Shown piece after piece: positions 1-5,355 of a DNA stretch of 5,355 nucleotides. The notes under the pieces were generated by a model. It did not search any database. It was not told the DNA's origin and worked only from the letters and a program-made list of their open reading frames with translations. Origin of the DNA: Candidatus Zixiibacteriota bacterium (GTDB taxonomy: Bacteria > Zixibacteria > MSB-5A5 > GN15 > PGXB01); contig JAPLUS010000092.1 of NCBI GenBank assembly GCA_026397495.1, positions 1-5,355 of the forward strand. Direction: 5' to 3'. Position 1 is the stretch's first letter. The number at the start of each line of letters is the position of its first letter. The position numbers were made by a program, and so were the translations under genes.

Positions 1-195
1 ACTGGTGTCAACTATTCTTTGCCGAATAGAATCGGTCGCACTCATGGCAATTAGGTTACTATCAGATATTGCTTTTGTTGAATCAGCAGGTGGTGAAGAC
101 GCTGATGCCTGCCAGTTCGCAATCGAGGCCAGAGTTAAAAAAACAACTACAAATAAGATAACCACTTGTTTCATAAGTCTCATATCCTCGGCCAT
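1..195 (-). CDS. Exported protein of unknown function, N-terminal part (3' end beyond left edge)
   Basis: Reading the minus strand from an ATG at 195 gives 65 codons open to the window edge. The N terminus is a typical signal peptide: a short charged start with three in-frame Met (codons 1, 5 and 8), Lys9, a hydrophobic run of about residues 10-25 (VVILFVVVFLTLAS), then an A-S-A type cleavage site near residue 32. A Ser/Ala/Asp-rich, probably disordered stretch follows. The start is uncertain. GGAAG lies 3 nt before codon 1, which is close, whereas codon 8 has GAGG about 11 nt upstream and would give a conventional MKQVV start. The gene begins 85 bp after the stop of the secretion ATPase on the same strand, so one operon is likely, and the product may belong to or use that secretion or pilus machine (inference). 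I do not recognise the mature part, because only about 33 residues of it are visible. A plus-strand open frame over the same bases (5-211) lacks comparable features. Confidence 0.6.
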   Translation of the reverse strand, partial: MAEDMRLMKQVVILFVVVFLTLASIANWQASASSPPADSTKAISDSNLIAMSATDSIRQRIVDTS

Positions 196-280
196 TTTCT
201 TCCAGTGTTAATGATATGGTGAATTGATTGTTTCCATTTATATTTGACTTTAATAATTATCAATATTCGGCAATAGATTG

Positions 281-1711
281 CTAACTCGTCTCCCTTAGCA
301 CTTCTGATGGCGTCGTAACCCCTTCCCTAATCAATTCCACCCCTTTTTCTCTAAGTGTACTTATTCCACTTCCTTTTAAAACTGTCAGCAACGCATCTCT
401 ATTATCCAAACCCTTTATTATGGCGCTTTCGAATTGCCTGTCTATAGGCAGCATTTCATATATGGCCGTCCGACCCCAGTAACCAATAGACAGACATTTG
501 TCACAACCCTTTCCATTATATATTTTGGTTTCAGAATCAAGACCAAGAGCCAGGGCCGTTGCCTTTTCATTGGAATCCACCGGTTCGGTTTTGCAATGAG
601 GACAGATTTTTCTGATCAACCGTTGGGCAACAATTAATCTAAGGGCTGTTCCAAGCAAATTCTTGTCGGCGCCAAGATCCAATAAGCGGGCAATGGTTGA
701 GATAGAATCATTAGCGTGGACGGTTGATAATACTAAATGCCCCGTTAACGACGCCCGCAAGGCATTATCCAAAGTTTCCTTATCTCTAATCTCCCCAACC
801 ATTATGACATTTGGGTCTTGCCGCAAAATAGCACGTAAGGCCGACCCAAAAGTAAGATTAATTTCCGGTTTTGTCTGAGTCTGATTTATTCCCTCAAGAT
901 TATATTCTATTGGATCCTCAATAGTAGTGATATTTATGCTCGGGGACTTAATATAATTTAAGGCTGCGTAAAGGGTTGTTGTTTTGCCGGACCCGGTTGG
1001 ACCGGTTATTAAAATTATCCCATTGGGGAGCTTGATTTTTTCTTTAAATGTGGCGAGATCATCCGGCGCAAATCCAAGCATATTTAAGTCAAGTCTTAGA
1101 GTCGATTTATCTAAAAGCCTTAAGACAACTTTCTCACCGAAATCAGTCGGGAGAACGGAAACCCGGATATCAACCAATCTATTATCATATTTGAATCTTA
1201 TTCTGCCATCCTGCGGTCGTCTTTTCTCGGCAATATCCAATCCGGACATGATCTTTAATCGGGAGGTTACTGCCAATATACTCATTTTTTTTATGATTCT
1301 TTTCTGTTGAAGGACTCCATCCAAACGATATCGAACCAGCATTTTCTCTTCAAAAGGTTCCAGGTGTATGTCAGAGGCCTTGAGATTAATTGCTTCTGAA
1401 ATCAAATCGTCAATGAGTCTTATGGTCGAATGATCCTCCAAAAGTGCATGCTGATTATTATCAGTGTTGCTTGATGATTTCTGAGATGAATCCTTGGCTG
1501 GGTAGAGAGCTTCGACGGCCCAGGAGATTTCTTCAAGGCTGGCAATTTTAAAAGTGATCTCTCGGCCAAGAGAATATTTAACGGCACTAAATATATTGGG
1601 ATCAATATCTCCACTTATAAGAACAGATACTATATTGTCATTCTCAATAACAGGCGCGATTGATAATTGAAGGCATTTATCACGAGCAAATATTTTAGGC
1701 AACTCTGACAT
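281..1711 (-). CDS. gspE: GspE/PilB-family type II secretion / type IV pilus assembly ATPase
   Basis: Complete 476-residue hexameric AAA-like ATPase. It sits on the cytoplasmic face of the inner membrane and powers addition of pilin or pseudopilin subunits through the GspF/PilC platform. Residues 15-71 resemble the T2SSE_N/MshEN domain, and a Ser/Asn-rich linker (75-88) joins it to the N2 domain starting near residue 95 (ISEAINLKASDIHLEP). The catalytic core is intact: Walker A GPTGSGKT (237-244), Asp box TTIEDPIEY (262-270), Walker B region DPNVIMVGEIRD (299-310, Glu307), and His box GHLVLSTVHAND (324-335). A zinc-binding tetracysteine follows (CPHC 370-373, CDKC 403-406). The C terminus, REKGVELIREGVTTPSEVLRET, is typical of the family. 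Its length is close to GspE (about 490-500) and shorter than PilB (about 560), which favours GspE, but the two cannot be separated without the rest of the gene set. The ATG at 1711 has a weak AGG upstream, and I saw no better start further 5'. gspF is divergent. Confidence 0.97.
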   Translation of the reverse strand: MSELPKIFARDKCLQLSIAPVIENDNIVSVLISGDIDPNIFSAVKYSLGREITFKIASLEEISWAVEALYPAKDSSQKSSSNTDNNQHALLEDHSTIRLIDDLISEAINLKASDIHLEPFEEKMLVRYRLDGVLQQKRIIKKMSILAVTSRLKIMSGLDIAEKRRPQDGRIRFKYDNRLVDIRVSVLPTDFGEKVVLRLLDKSTLRLDLNMLGFAPDDLATFKEKIKLPNGIILITGPTGSGKTTTLYAALNYIKSPSINITTIEDPIEYNLEGINQTQTKPEINLTFGSALRAILRQDPNVIMVGEIRDKETLDNALRASLTGHLVLSTVHANDSISTIARLLDLGADKNLLGTALRLIVAQRLIRKICPHCKTEPVDSNEKATALALGLDSETKIYNGKGCDKCLSIGYWGRTAIYEMLPIDRQFESAIIKGLDNRDALLTVLKGSGISTLREKGVELIREGVTTPSEVLRETS

Positions 1712-1767
1712 TCGCCTGCTATGATTAGAAATTTCCGTTTGCTTATATCGATTTACGTATATATTGT

Positions 1768-1796
1768 AATATAAGGTAAAATCACCCTGCAGTCAA
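1768..1796 (-). promoter_or_regulatory. Sigma70-like promoter for the gspE operon
   Basis: Read on the minus strand, TTGACT (1796-1791) is followed by exactly 17 bases and then TATATT (1773-1768). Each hexamer matches five of six consensus positions. Transcription would start near 1761 and give a leader of about 50 nt before the ATG at 1711. The element lies in the 92-bp divergent gap, and its -35 box ends only 8 bp from the gspF start codon. The plus-strand promoter for gspF is less clear: TATAAG (1770-1775) overlaps the minus-strand -10 but has no good -35 partner. Two overlapping promoters would compete for polymerase, but that is inference. Confidence 0.5.
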
Positions 1797-1803
1797 AGAA
1801 GAA

Positions 1804-3006
1804 ATGGTCTATTATCGCTATTGGGGAAAAGACCTCTCCGGAGCAAAGGCAGAGGGTCTAAAACGAGCCAAAAATCCTGATGACCTTGAATCTCAGCTGG
1901 TGGAAGAGGGGATTTTTCTTAAGTCTTTTACCCGTAGAAGCATCGGTATAATAACAACTCTCCATGGTTGGTCAAAAAAACCAGAGATTACCCATTTAAC
2001 AAGACGATTGGCGGTTCTGATATCATCCGGCATACCGATTCTGGAAGCAGTTCAGTCAATTAAGGAACTGATTGATGACCGACGGCTGGGTGCAATCTTT
2101 GATGAGATTATTTCCGGAATCGAAGCAGGTGAATCCTTACATGCCGCCTTTGGAAAATATCCGGAGTATTTTGATACCATTTATATTTCGCTTCTCGAGA
2201 CAGGCGAGGTTTCCGGGACTCTCGACAAATCCATGGAGCGAATTGCATCTTATCGGGAAAGAGCAGAAACTATAAGTAAAAAAATCCGGGCCGCTATGGC
2301 TTATCCATCACTTGTTCTGTTCGTATCATTCGCCGTAATATTTGCCTTGGTTGCCTATATTATACCAATTTTCTCTTCTATGTATTCAGGTTTTGGAATG
2401 GAGCTCCCCGGTTTGACTCAAAAGATTGTAGGTTTCAGCGATTTACTCAAGAATTCCATATGGCCTGTTCTATTCATATTATTAATCATTATTGTTTCCT
2501 TTGTTGGAGCCTATCCAACCAAAAGGTTTAAACTTATAATTGGCATGATACTTCTAAAACTCCCTATTCTAAAACGGATATCTTTAAAGCTGGCGACGGC
2601 CCGGTTTTGCCGGACATTGGGAACATTACTAACTTCGGGATTGCCTCTTATCACCGCTATTCCGGTGGCCATCAAGACAAGTGGTAATAAATTTATTCAA
2701 AGAAGACTCGAGAGAGTTCCGGAGAGATTGGCAGAGGGGACGTCATTGGCCGATACTCTTATGGAATCAAAGATATTCCCGCGCACAGTCATTCGTATGA
2801 CCTCGGTCGGCGAGTCAACCGGGCGATTGGGAGAGATGTTTACTCGGATGGCAGATTTCTTTGAAGCCGAAGTAGATACTGAGATAACCACCATGACCTC
2901 GCTTATTGAGCCAATTGTTATTATAGGGCTTGGATTAGTCATCGCCGTTATTCTTTTGGCTATGTATCTTCCCTTATTTGATTTAATTGCGCAAATCGGT
3001 GCATAG
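1804..3006 (+). CDS. gspF: GspF/PilC-family inner-membrane platform protein
   Basis: Complete 400-residue polytopic inner-membrane protein, the platform of a type II secretion or type IV pilus system. It couples the GspE/PilB ATPase to assembly of the pseudopilus or pilus. It has the usual short N-terminal cytoplasmic part (1-60) and two homologous T2SSF domains (about 64-187 and 266-388). Family motifs are visible: RRLAVLISSGIPILEAV (68-84), LLETGEVSGTLDKSMERIASY (130-150) and RAAMAYPSLVL (162-172) in the first, and RTLGTLLTSGLPL (270-282) and SVGESTGRLGEMF (334-346) in the second. Hydrophobic helices lie at about 168-192, 219-236 and 369-392. The length matches GspF (about 400). The ATG at 1804 has only a weak purine-rich AAAGAAGA upstream. 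It is transcribed away from gspE, although the two products normally come from one operon. Its last 28 bp, with the stop codon, are part of a 35-bp repeat that recurs about 1 kb downstream. Confidence 0.97.
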   Translation: MVYYRYWGKDLSGAKAEGLKRAKNPDDLESQLVEEGIFLKSFTRRSIGIITTLHGWSKKPEITHLTRRLAVLISSGIPILEAVQSIKELIDDRRLGAIFDEIISGIEAGESLHAAFGKYPEYFDTIYISLLETGEVSGTLDKSMERIASYRERAETISKKIRAAMAYPSLVLFVSFAVIFALVAYIIPIFSSMYSGFGMELPGLTQKIVGFSDLLKNSIWPVLFILLIIIVSFVGAYPTKRFKLIIGMILLKLPILKRISLKLATARFCRTLGTLLTSGLPLITAIPVAIKTSGNKFIQRRLERVPERLAEGTSLADTLMESKIFPRTVIRMTSVGESTGRLGEMFTRMADFFEAEVDTEITTMTSLIEPIVIIGLGLVIAVILLAMYLPLFDLIAQIGA

Positions 3007-3013
3007 TTCATTT
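2979..3013 (+). repeat. 35-bp direct repeat, copy A (3' end of gspF)
   Basis: This copy begins inside codon 392 of gspF, carries the final codons and the TAG stop, and continues 7 bp beyond. It is identical in 34 of 35 positions to 4036-4070. The single difference (C at 2997, T at 4054) would be synonymous in gspF (ATC/ATT, Ile). The repeat can be extended 4 bp leftwards with one more mismatch. It covers the end of a gene and leaves that gene intact, which is the pattern left by site-specific integration into a gene 3' end. The mechanism is inferred. Confidence 0.9.
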
Positions 3014-3274
3014 TTGCCAGATCTGTACGATTTCCAGATTATAATGCTCTAATATGAAAATTTTTATTTACAAACTCTATATATCCACCATTTATATGTA
3101 TAATACAGCAATGGGTCTATTGGAAATATGTATCTTTGAAAAATTGTCAAACCTGTGGGAAGGATATGCAATAGGACACAACTTGCTGATTTCTTGATTA
3201 TAATTATTAATTCAAAACAATTACTTAGAAAATCTTATTCTTCCGACCGTGGAATTTGTGGTGCAATAGACTGG

Positions 3275-3302
3275 ATTACAAATCTTTGAAAACTAATATA
3301 AT
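3275..3302 (+). promoter_or_regulatory. Candidate promoter for the small membrane protein gene
   Basis: A perfect TATAAT (3297-3302) is preceded, with a 16-base spacer, by ATTACA (3275-3280), which matches four of six positions of TTGACA. The predicted start near 3309 leaves a leader of about 50 nt before the GTG at 3362. In AT-rich DNA a chance TATAAT is not rare, so the support is moderate. It is strengthened by the ribosome site and gene that follow at the expected distance. Confidence 0.35.
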
Positions 3303-3305
3303 TGA

Positions 3306-3349
3306 TTATTGCGAATATATTCCGTCTATTTGATTGAATGACGCAATAA
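3306..3349 (+). promoter_or_regulatory. Inverted repeat in the leader of the small membrane protein gene
   Basis: TTATTGCG (3306-3313) and CGCAATAA (3342-3349) are perfect 8-bp inverted arms separated by 28 bases. The left arm overlaps the predicted transcription start, and the right arm ends 3 nt before the purine-rich ribosome site (3353-3358). It could be a repressor operator with two half-sites, or a leader hairpin that limits access to the ribosome site. No regulator is visible nearby, and the repeat could also be chance. Confidence 0.25.
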
Positions 3350-3361
3350 ATTGGGGGATTT

Positions 3362-3664
3362 GTGAAAAATATTAATGGAATTCAAAACCATTGGCTCATT
3401 GCGGCAATGGCAACTTACATTTTTGGTAATATAGGCCTCTTTTTTATAATAGGCCATTATTTTACAATTGATCTAGTATTTTTAATTCCCTGGTTATTTA
3501 CTATTGTTTTGATTGTTGAGATAGTAATGTGTTTTAAGGCAAAATTATTGAAAGAAACATTTAAATATCATCACATTACTAAAGCATTACTCATTATTTG
3601 CTTTCTGACATGGTTGGGTATTATATATGTTTATTTAAAAAATGTATTTCCTTCGGTATTTTGA
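3362..3664 (+). CDS. Small three-helix membrane protein, unknown function
   Basis: This 100-residue protein starts at GTG 3362, preceded by GGGGGA (3353-3358) at 3 nt from the start codon. It is strongly hydrophobic with three likely transmembrane helices at about residues 11-31, 36-58 and 72-92. A short basic/polar loop (59-71, KAKLLKETFKYHH) lies between the second and third. There is no signal peptide as such and no enzyme motif. Base composition is markedly AT-rich compared with the RHS fragment just downstream, which suggests a separate origin. The gene lies inside the segment bracketed by the 35-bp repeats and ends about 30 bp before the RHS core fragment. Small polytopic proteins next to RHS cores are often immunity proteins against membrane-acting toxin tips, but no toxin tip is visible here, so this role is speculative. 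I do not recognise the family. Confidence 0.6.
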   Translation: MKNINGIQNHWLIAAMATYIFGNIGLFFIIGHYFTIDLVFLIPWLFTIVLIVEIVMCFKAKLLKETFKYHHITKALLIICFLTWLGIIYVYLKNVFPSVF

Positions 3665-3692
3665 CCCAACAAACGAGCATAAATAATATTGC

Positions 3693-3955
3693 ATTTACGC
3701 CAACGGGTGGCGCGGTTTAAGGGTACTTTAAGCGATGTGCGGTATTACCTGACCGACCATCTGGGTTCGGTGCTCGGTCTGGTTCGCCACGACGGCACAA
3801 TTGTCAACGAGGTTCAGTATCATCCTTATAGCGAGATATTGCGGCGGAACAACACTGATCCGGTTATGCGGCATGGCACCGGAACATGGAAACATGCAAG
3901 GAATTTGCACCCCCGGCGCATTGTCTGGACCACAAGGGTCACTGACCTACATTAA
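3693..3955 (+). pseudogene. Decayed orphan RHS-repeat core fragment
   Basis: The translation carries the RHS-repeat-associated core signature: YYLTDHLGSVLGLV (from 3743), a DGTIVNEVQYHPYSEILRR stretch where families normally have PYGE, and a degenerate ARNLHPRRIVWTTR (3896-3937) where ARYYxPxxGRWTSxD is expected. Several signs point to decay. There is no ATG/GTG start or ribosome site. Upstream, IYANG (3693-3707) sits in another frame from the RVARF that should follow it (3707-3718), so a small deletion has shifted the frame. About eight residues appear missing between GTGTW and the ARN motif. A TAA (3953-3955) then stops the frame just where a toxin tip would begin. GC is higher than in the flanking DNA. 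It is probably a remnant of a larger rhs gene moved here, or an orphan core of the kind that accumulates beside rhs genes. Only about 88 codons remain. Confidence 0.75.
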
Positions 3956-4035
3956 CTTTAGGCAGACTGAAGGAACTGTTGAAAAAGCCCTTATACCGTT
4001 GTCTCAGGTGATTCGGCTTTCCCGCTCACAGTATC

Positions 4036-4070
4036 TGATTTAATTGCGCAAATTGGTGCATAGTTCATTT
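4036..4070 (+). repeat. 35-bp direct repeat, copy B (displaced gspF tail)
   Basis: This is the second copy of the gspF 3' end, 1,057 bp downstream of the first and in the same orientation, with one mismatch. It still encodes DLIAQIGA followed by TAG. In that frame the preceding codons contain several stops (3953, 3959 and beyond), so it is not translated as part of any gspF-like protein. It marks the right border of the mosaic segment that holds the small membrane protein gene and the RHS fragment. Confidence 0.9.
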
Positions 4071-4660
4071 CTATTCTGACCCCTCTGACCGCCATAACCG
4101 GATGGTGTGACCTTTATTCTATAATGGGAATCTCAACCTGCAAGACTAAGACTCCGCGTCAAAGCCAAACAGCAACTAATTGAAAAATATTCAGTTTTAC
4201 TTGACGGATGCTTTTCTGCCGATCCCGGCTCGACCCTGCTCGTCCGGCAGACAAGCGACAGGCGGGCTGTCAACACCGGAAAAGCGAAATTCTCTCTTTT
4301 TTGAAAGATACAAAAAAGTTCACTGTTCTCAATCTGCGGATTTTCAAATAATCCATTACGAGATCTTCGCCGTTGATATTCAATAAGTTATAACAGATTC
4401 GCAGCCTCTTTTAGGCAAAATCACAGATTTCTGCGACAAATCTTTTTAATACTTCAAATGACACTATACTAATTATCGTCGTATTCCATTGCCAGATAAT
4501 AAGATGCTTAAATATAAGAAATGCCTATAAAATGTTGGCACATGATTTGATACTGTTAATCCCTAATATGTTAGACTTAAAAAACAATTTTCTTTCTGGT
4601 TAGAGGATAATCTCTTCCTTTACAGAAGAAAGCCTATTAATCACAACTGAGGAGCACCCA
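4071..4660. other. Non-coding region between the repeat-bracketed segment and the exported RHS gene
   Basis: No convincing gene is present in these 590 bp. A frame at 4180-4386 begins with TTG, lacks a ribosome site, crosses the GC-rich hairpins and resembles nothing I know. Composition changes along the stretch: moderate GC at 4071-4170, a GC-rich island at about 4205-4280, then AT-rich DNA up to the RHS gene. The promoter of the RHS gene should lie at the right end. TTGGCA (4535-4540) and TTGATA (4547-4552) could be -35 boxes, but neither has a well-spaced -10, so I do not call one. Confidence 0.55.
4215..4271. repeat. Two adjacent GC-rich hairpins
   Basis: TCTGCCG (4215-4221) pairs with CGGCAGA (4245-4251), a 7-bp stem with a 23-base loop. 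Six bases later GACAG (4257-4261) pairs with CTGTC (4267-4271) around a GCGGG loop. The island is GC-rich within AT-rich surroundings. A T run follows only at 4305-4310, too far away for a standard intrinsic terminator. It could be a REP-like or miniature-element remnant, but a single copy in the window does not show that. Confidence 0.4.
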
Positions 4661-5355
4661 ATGACAAGGTATTTCCCCCACAGACAATGCTATGGTCTTG
4701 TAGTATTCGCATTATTGGCAATCTTTTTTCTTGGCGGTAATGCCGGCGGCTCACAATTAAAGGAAGATGCCAGTCTTCTTGAAGGTGGGGCTCATGATTC
4801 CCCTAAAGAAACCGGTTTATTGGGGAATTCAGATATGTCAGAAAAATATAATGCGGTCTCCTCGGAAGGGGATCTCAATGTGCATATCCCGATTTTGGAT
4901 ATTCCCGGAGCTATCCCTATCAGCCTCTCACTTGATTATAATTCAGGCATTAAGATTGATCAATCCGCTACGTGGGTTGGATTAGGGTGGAATCTGGCCA
5001 ATTGGTCCATTAGAAGGATTACTGTTCATGGAGACGACCCTAATTCATTTAATCAGAATACACCCAATACGCGCGAAGATGTAAATGATATGTATATAGT
5101 TAATGTCCCTGGCAGGACGCTGAAATTTATCAATATTGGGACAATGAAGTGGCCCGTATATGTGCCCTTAACATATTCCAATGATTCTCTTTATTCTGAG
5201 AATCATATTCATGATGCATTGTGGGATTATTGGGACCACAATTACTTCATTATGACGAACTCTGATGGAACGCGCTATATTTTTGCGCAGGCACTAAAAA
5301 TGGAATCTCAACAGGGTCCGGGTGCAATATGGAACCCCTATGATAACGTTTGGAC
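4661..5355 (+). CDS. Exported RHS/YD-repeat protein, N-terminal part (continues beyond right edge)
   Basis: 231 codons are open to the window end. The ATG at 4661 has a strong GAGGAG (4649-4654) six bases upstream. A signal peptide is clear: basic start, hydrophobic core at about residues 11-24 (YGLVVFALLAIFFL), and a probable cleavage after Ala28. Residues 60-125 carry the N-terminal signature of large secreted RHS/YD-repeat proteins. A region like "LNVHIPILDIPG.IPISLSL" is followed by YNSGIKIDQSATWVGLGWNL (93-112) and then SIRRI; the family has YNSGIKVxQxASWVGLGWNLxxGSITR. A second typical element, NYFIMTNSDGTRYIF (194-208), resembles the W/F-x-x-x-x-x-DGTxYxF strand seen before the repeats in SpvB/TcdB-like and wall-associated RHS proteins. 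The full gene is probably several kb long, with YD repeats, a core and a C-terminal tip outside the window. Export through Sec is likely. Use of the neighbouring type II machine is conjecture. Confidence 0.85.
   Translation, partial: MTRYFPHRQCYGLVVFALLAIFFLGGNAGGSQLKEDASLLEGGAHDSPKETGLLGNSDMSEKYNAVSSEGDLNVHIPILDIPGAIPISLSLDYNSGIKIDQSATWVGLGWNLANWSIRRITVHGDDPNSFNQNTPNTREDVNDMYIVNVPGRTLKFINIGTMKWPVYVPLTYSNDSLYSENHIHDALWDYWDHNYFIMTNSDGTRYIFAQALKMESQQGPGAIWNPYDNVW

Larger units (their letters stand above)
3007..3361. other. AT-rich intergenic stretch behind gspF
   Basis: These 355 bp are strongly AT-rich and hold no convincing gene. No GC stem followed by a T run is present to terminate gspF. 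A palindrome CAGATCTG lies at 3018-3025. The only readable frame from an ATG, 3054-3197 (47 codons), has no clear ribosome site and no recognisable motif. The right-hand end holds a plausible promoter and an inverted repeat in front of the small membrane protein gene, listed separately. Confidence 0.6.

Noticed and set aside
434..1310. Several plus-strand frames inside the gspE gene (434-637, 663-878, 984-1310)
   Set aside because: They are antisense shadows of a well-conserved ATPase gene and have no coding features of their own.
2697..3011. Minus-strand frame of 104 codons over the 3' end of gspF
   Set aside because: It is the antisense of the conserved second T2SSF domain. No ribosome site or motif supports it.
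3054..3197. A 47-codon ATG frame in the AT-rich gap behind gspF
   Set aside because: No clear ribosome site, no recognisable motif and a composition expected from AT-rich non-coding DNA.
3663..3712. ACCCAAC (3663-3669), overlapping the stop of the small membrane gene, matches the RYYYAAC half of an integron attC site, and a small hairpin CGCCA-ACGGG-TGGCG (3698-3712) follows
   Set aside because: No matching GTTRRRY partner (for example GTTGGGT) follows at attC distance, and the hairpin falls in DNA explained by the RHS fragment. A truncated cassette cannot be excluded but is not supported.
3801..4043. Open frame from a TTG overlapping the RHS fragment and ending inside the repeated gspF tail
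   Set aside because: It starts out of frame within the RHS core and has no ribosome site or known motif. Its stop is supplied by the displaced repeat, so it is probably an accident of the mosaic.
2979..4070. Interpretation of the bracketed segment as an insertion sequence with a target duplication
   Set aside because: No transposase frame and no terminal inverted repeats are visible just inside the repeats, and 35 bp is far longer than usual target duplications.
4180..4386. TTG-started frame of 68 codons
   Set aside because: It crosses the GC-rich hairpin island and an AT-rich stretch, has no ribosome site and resembles no family I know.

Overview
The window looks like chromosomal DNA from a bacterium of moderate to low GC. 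A GspE/PilB-type ATPase and a GspF/PilC-type inner-membrane protein show that it builds a type II secretion system or a type IV pilus-like machine, most likely in a diderm (Gram-negative-type) cell. The start of an exported RHS/YD-repeat giant fits an uncultured environmental lineage, possibly near the FCB group. No marker in the window fixes the taxon, so that placement is a guess.

Layout, left to right. (1) Minus strand, 1-195: the N-terminal part of an unrecognised exported protein that runs off the left edge. (2) Minus strand, 281-1711: a complete GspE/PilB-family secretion ATPase, 85 bp upstream of (1) and probably in the same operon. (3) 1712-1803: a short divergent promoter region with a good sigma70-like promoter for the minus-strand genes. 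(4) Plus strand, 1804-3006: a complete GspF/PilC-family platform protein. (5) About 3014-4070: a 1,057-bp segment of mosaic composition. It is bracketed by two copies of a 35-bp sequence (34 of 35 identical), and that sequence is the last 28 bp of gspF plus 7 bp beyond it. Inside lie an AT-rich small three-helix membrane protein gene with its own plausible promoter and ribosome site, and then a decayed, start-less RHS core fragment of clearly higher GC. (6) 4071-4660: a non-coding stretch with two GC-rich hairpins. (7) Plus strand, from 4661 off the right edge: the N-terminal 231 residues of an exported RHS/YD-repeat protein with a signal peptide and a strong Shine-Dalgarno.

How it may fit together. 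GspE and GspF are the cytoplasmic motor and the inner-membrane platform that drive pseudopilus or pilus assembly. Here they are divergent rather than in the usual same-strand order. The exported proteins at both edges could use the general secretory pathway plus this machine, but only adjacency supports that. The most unusual part is the segment inserted exactly behind gspF. The duplicated gene tail looks like an integration scar (an att-like direct repeat that preserves the end of the gene). Its cargo, a small membrane protein beside an orphan RHS core, recalls the immunity-gene and orphan-core modules of RHS toxin loci, and an RHS gene begins about 590 bp further on. No recombinase or transposase gene is visible in the window.
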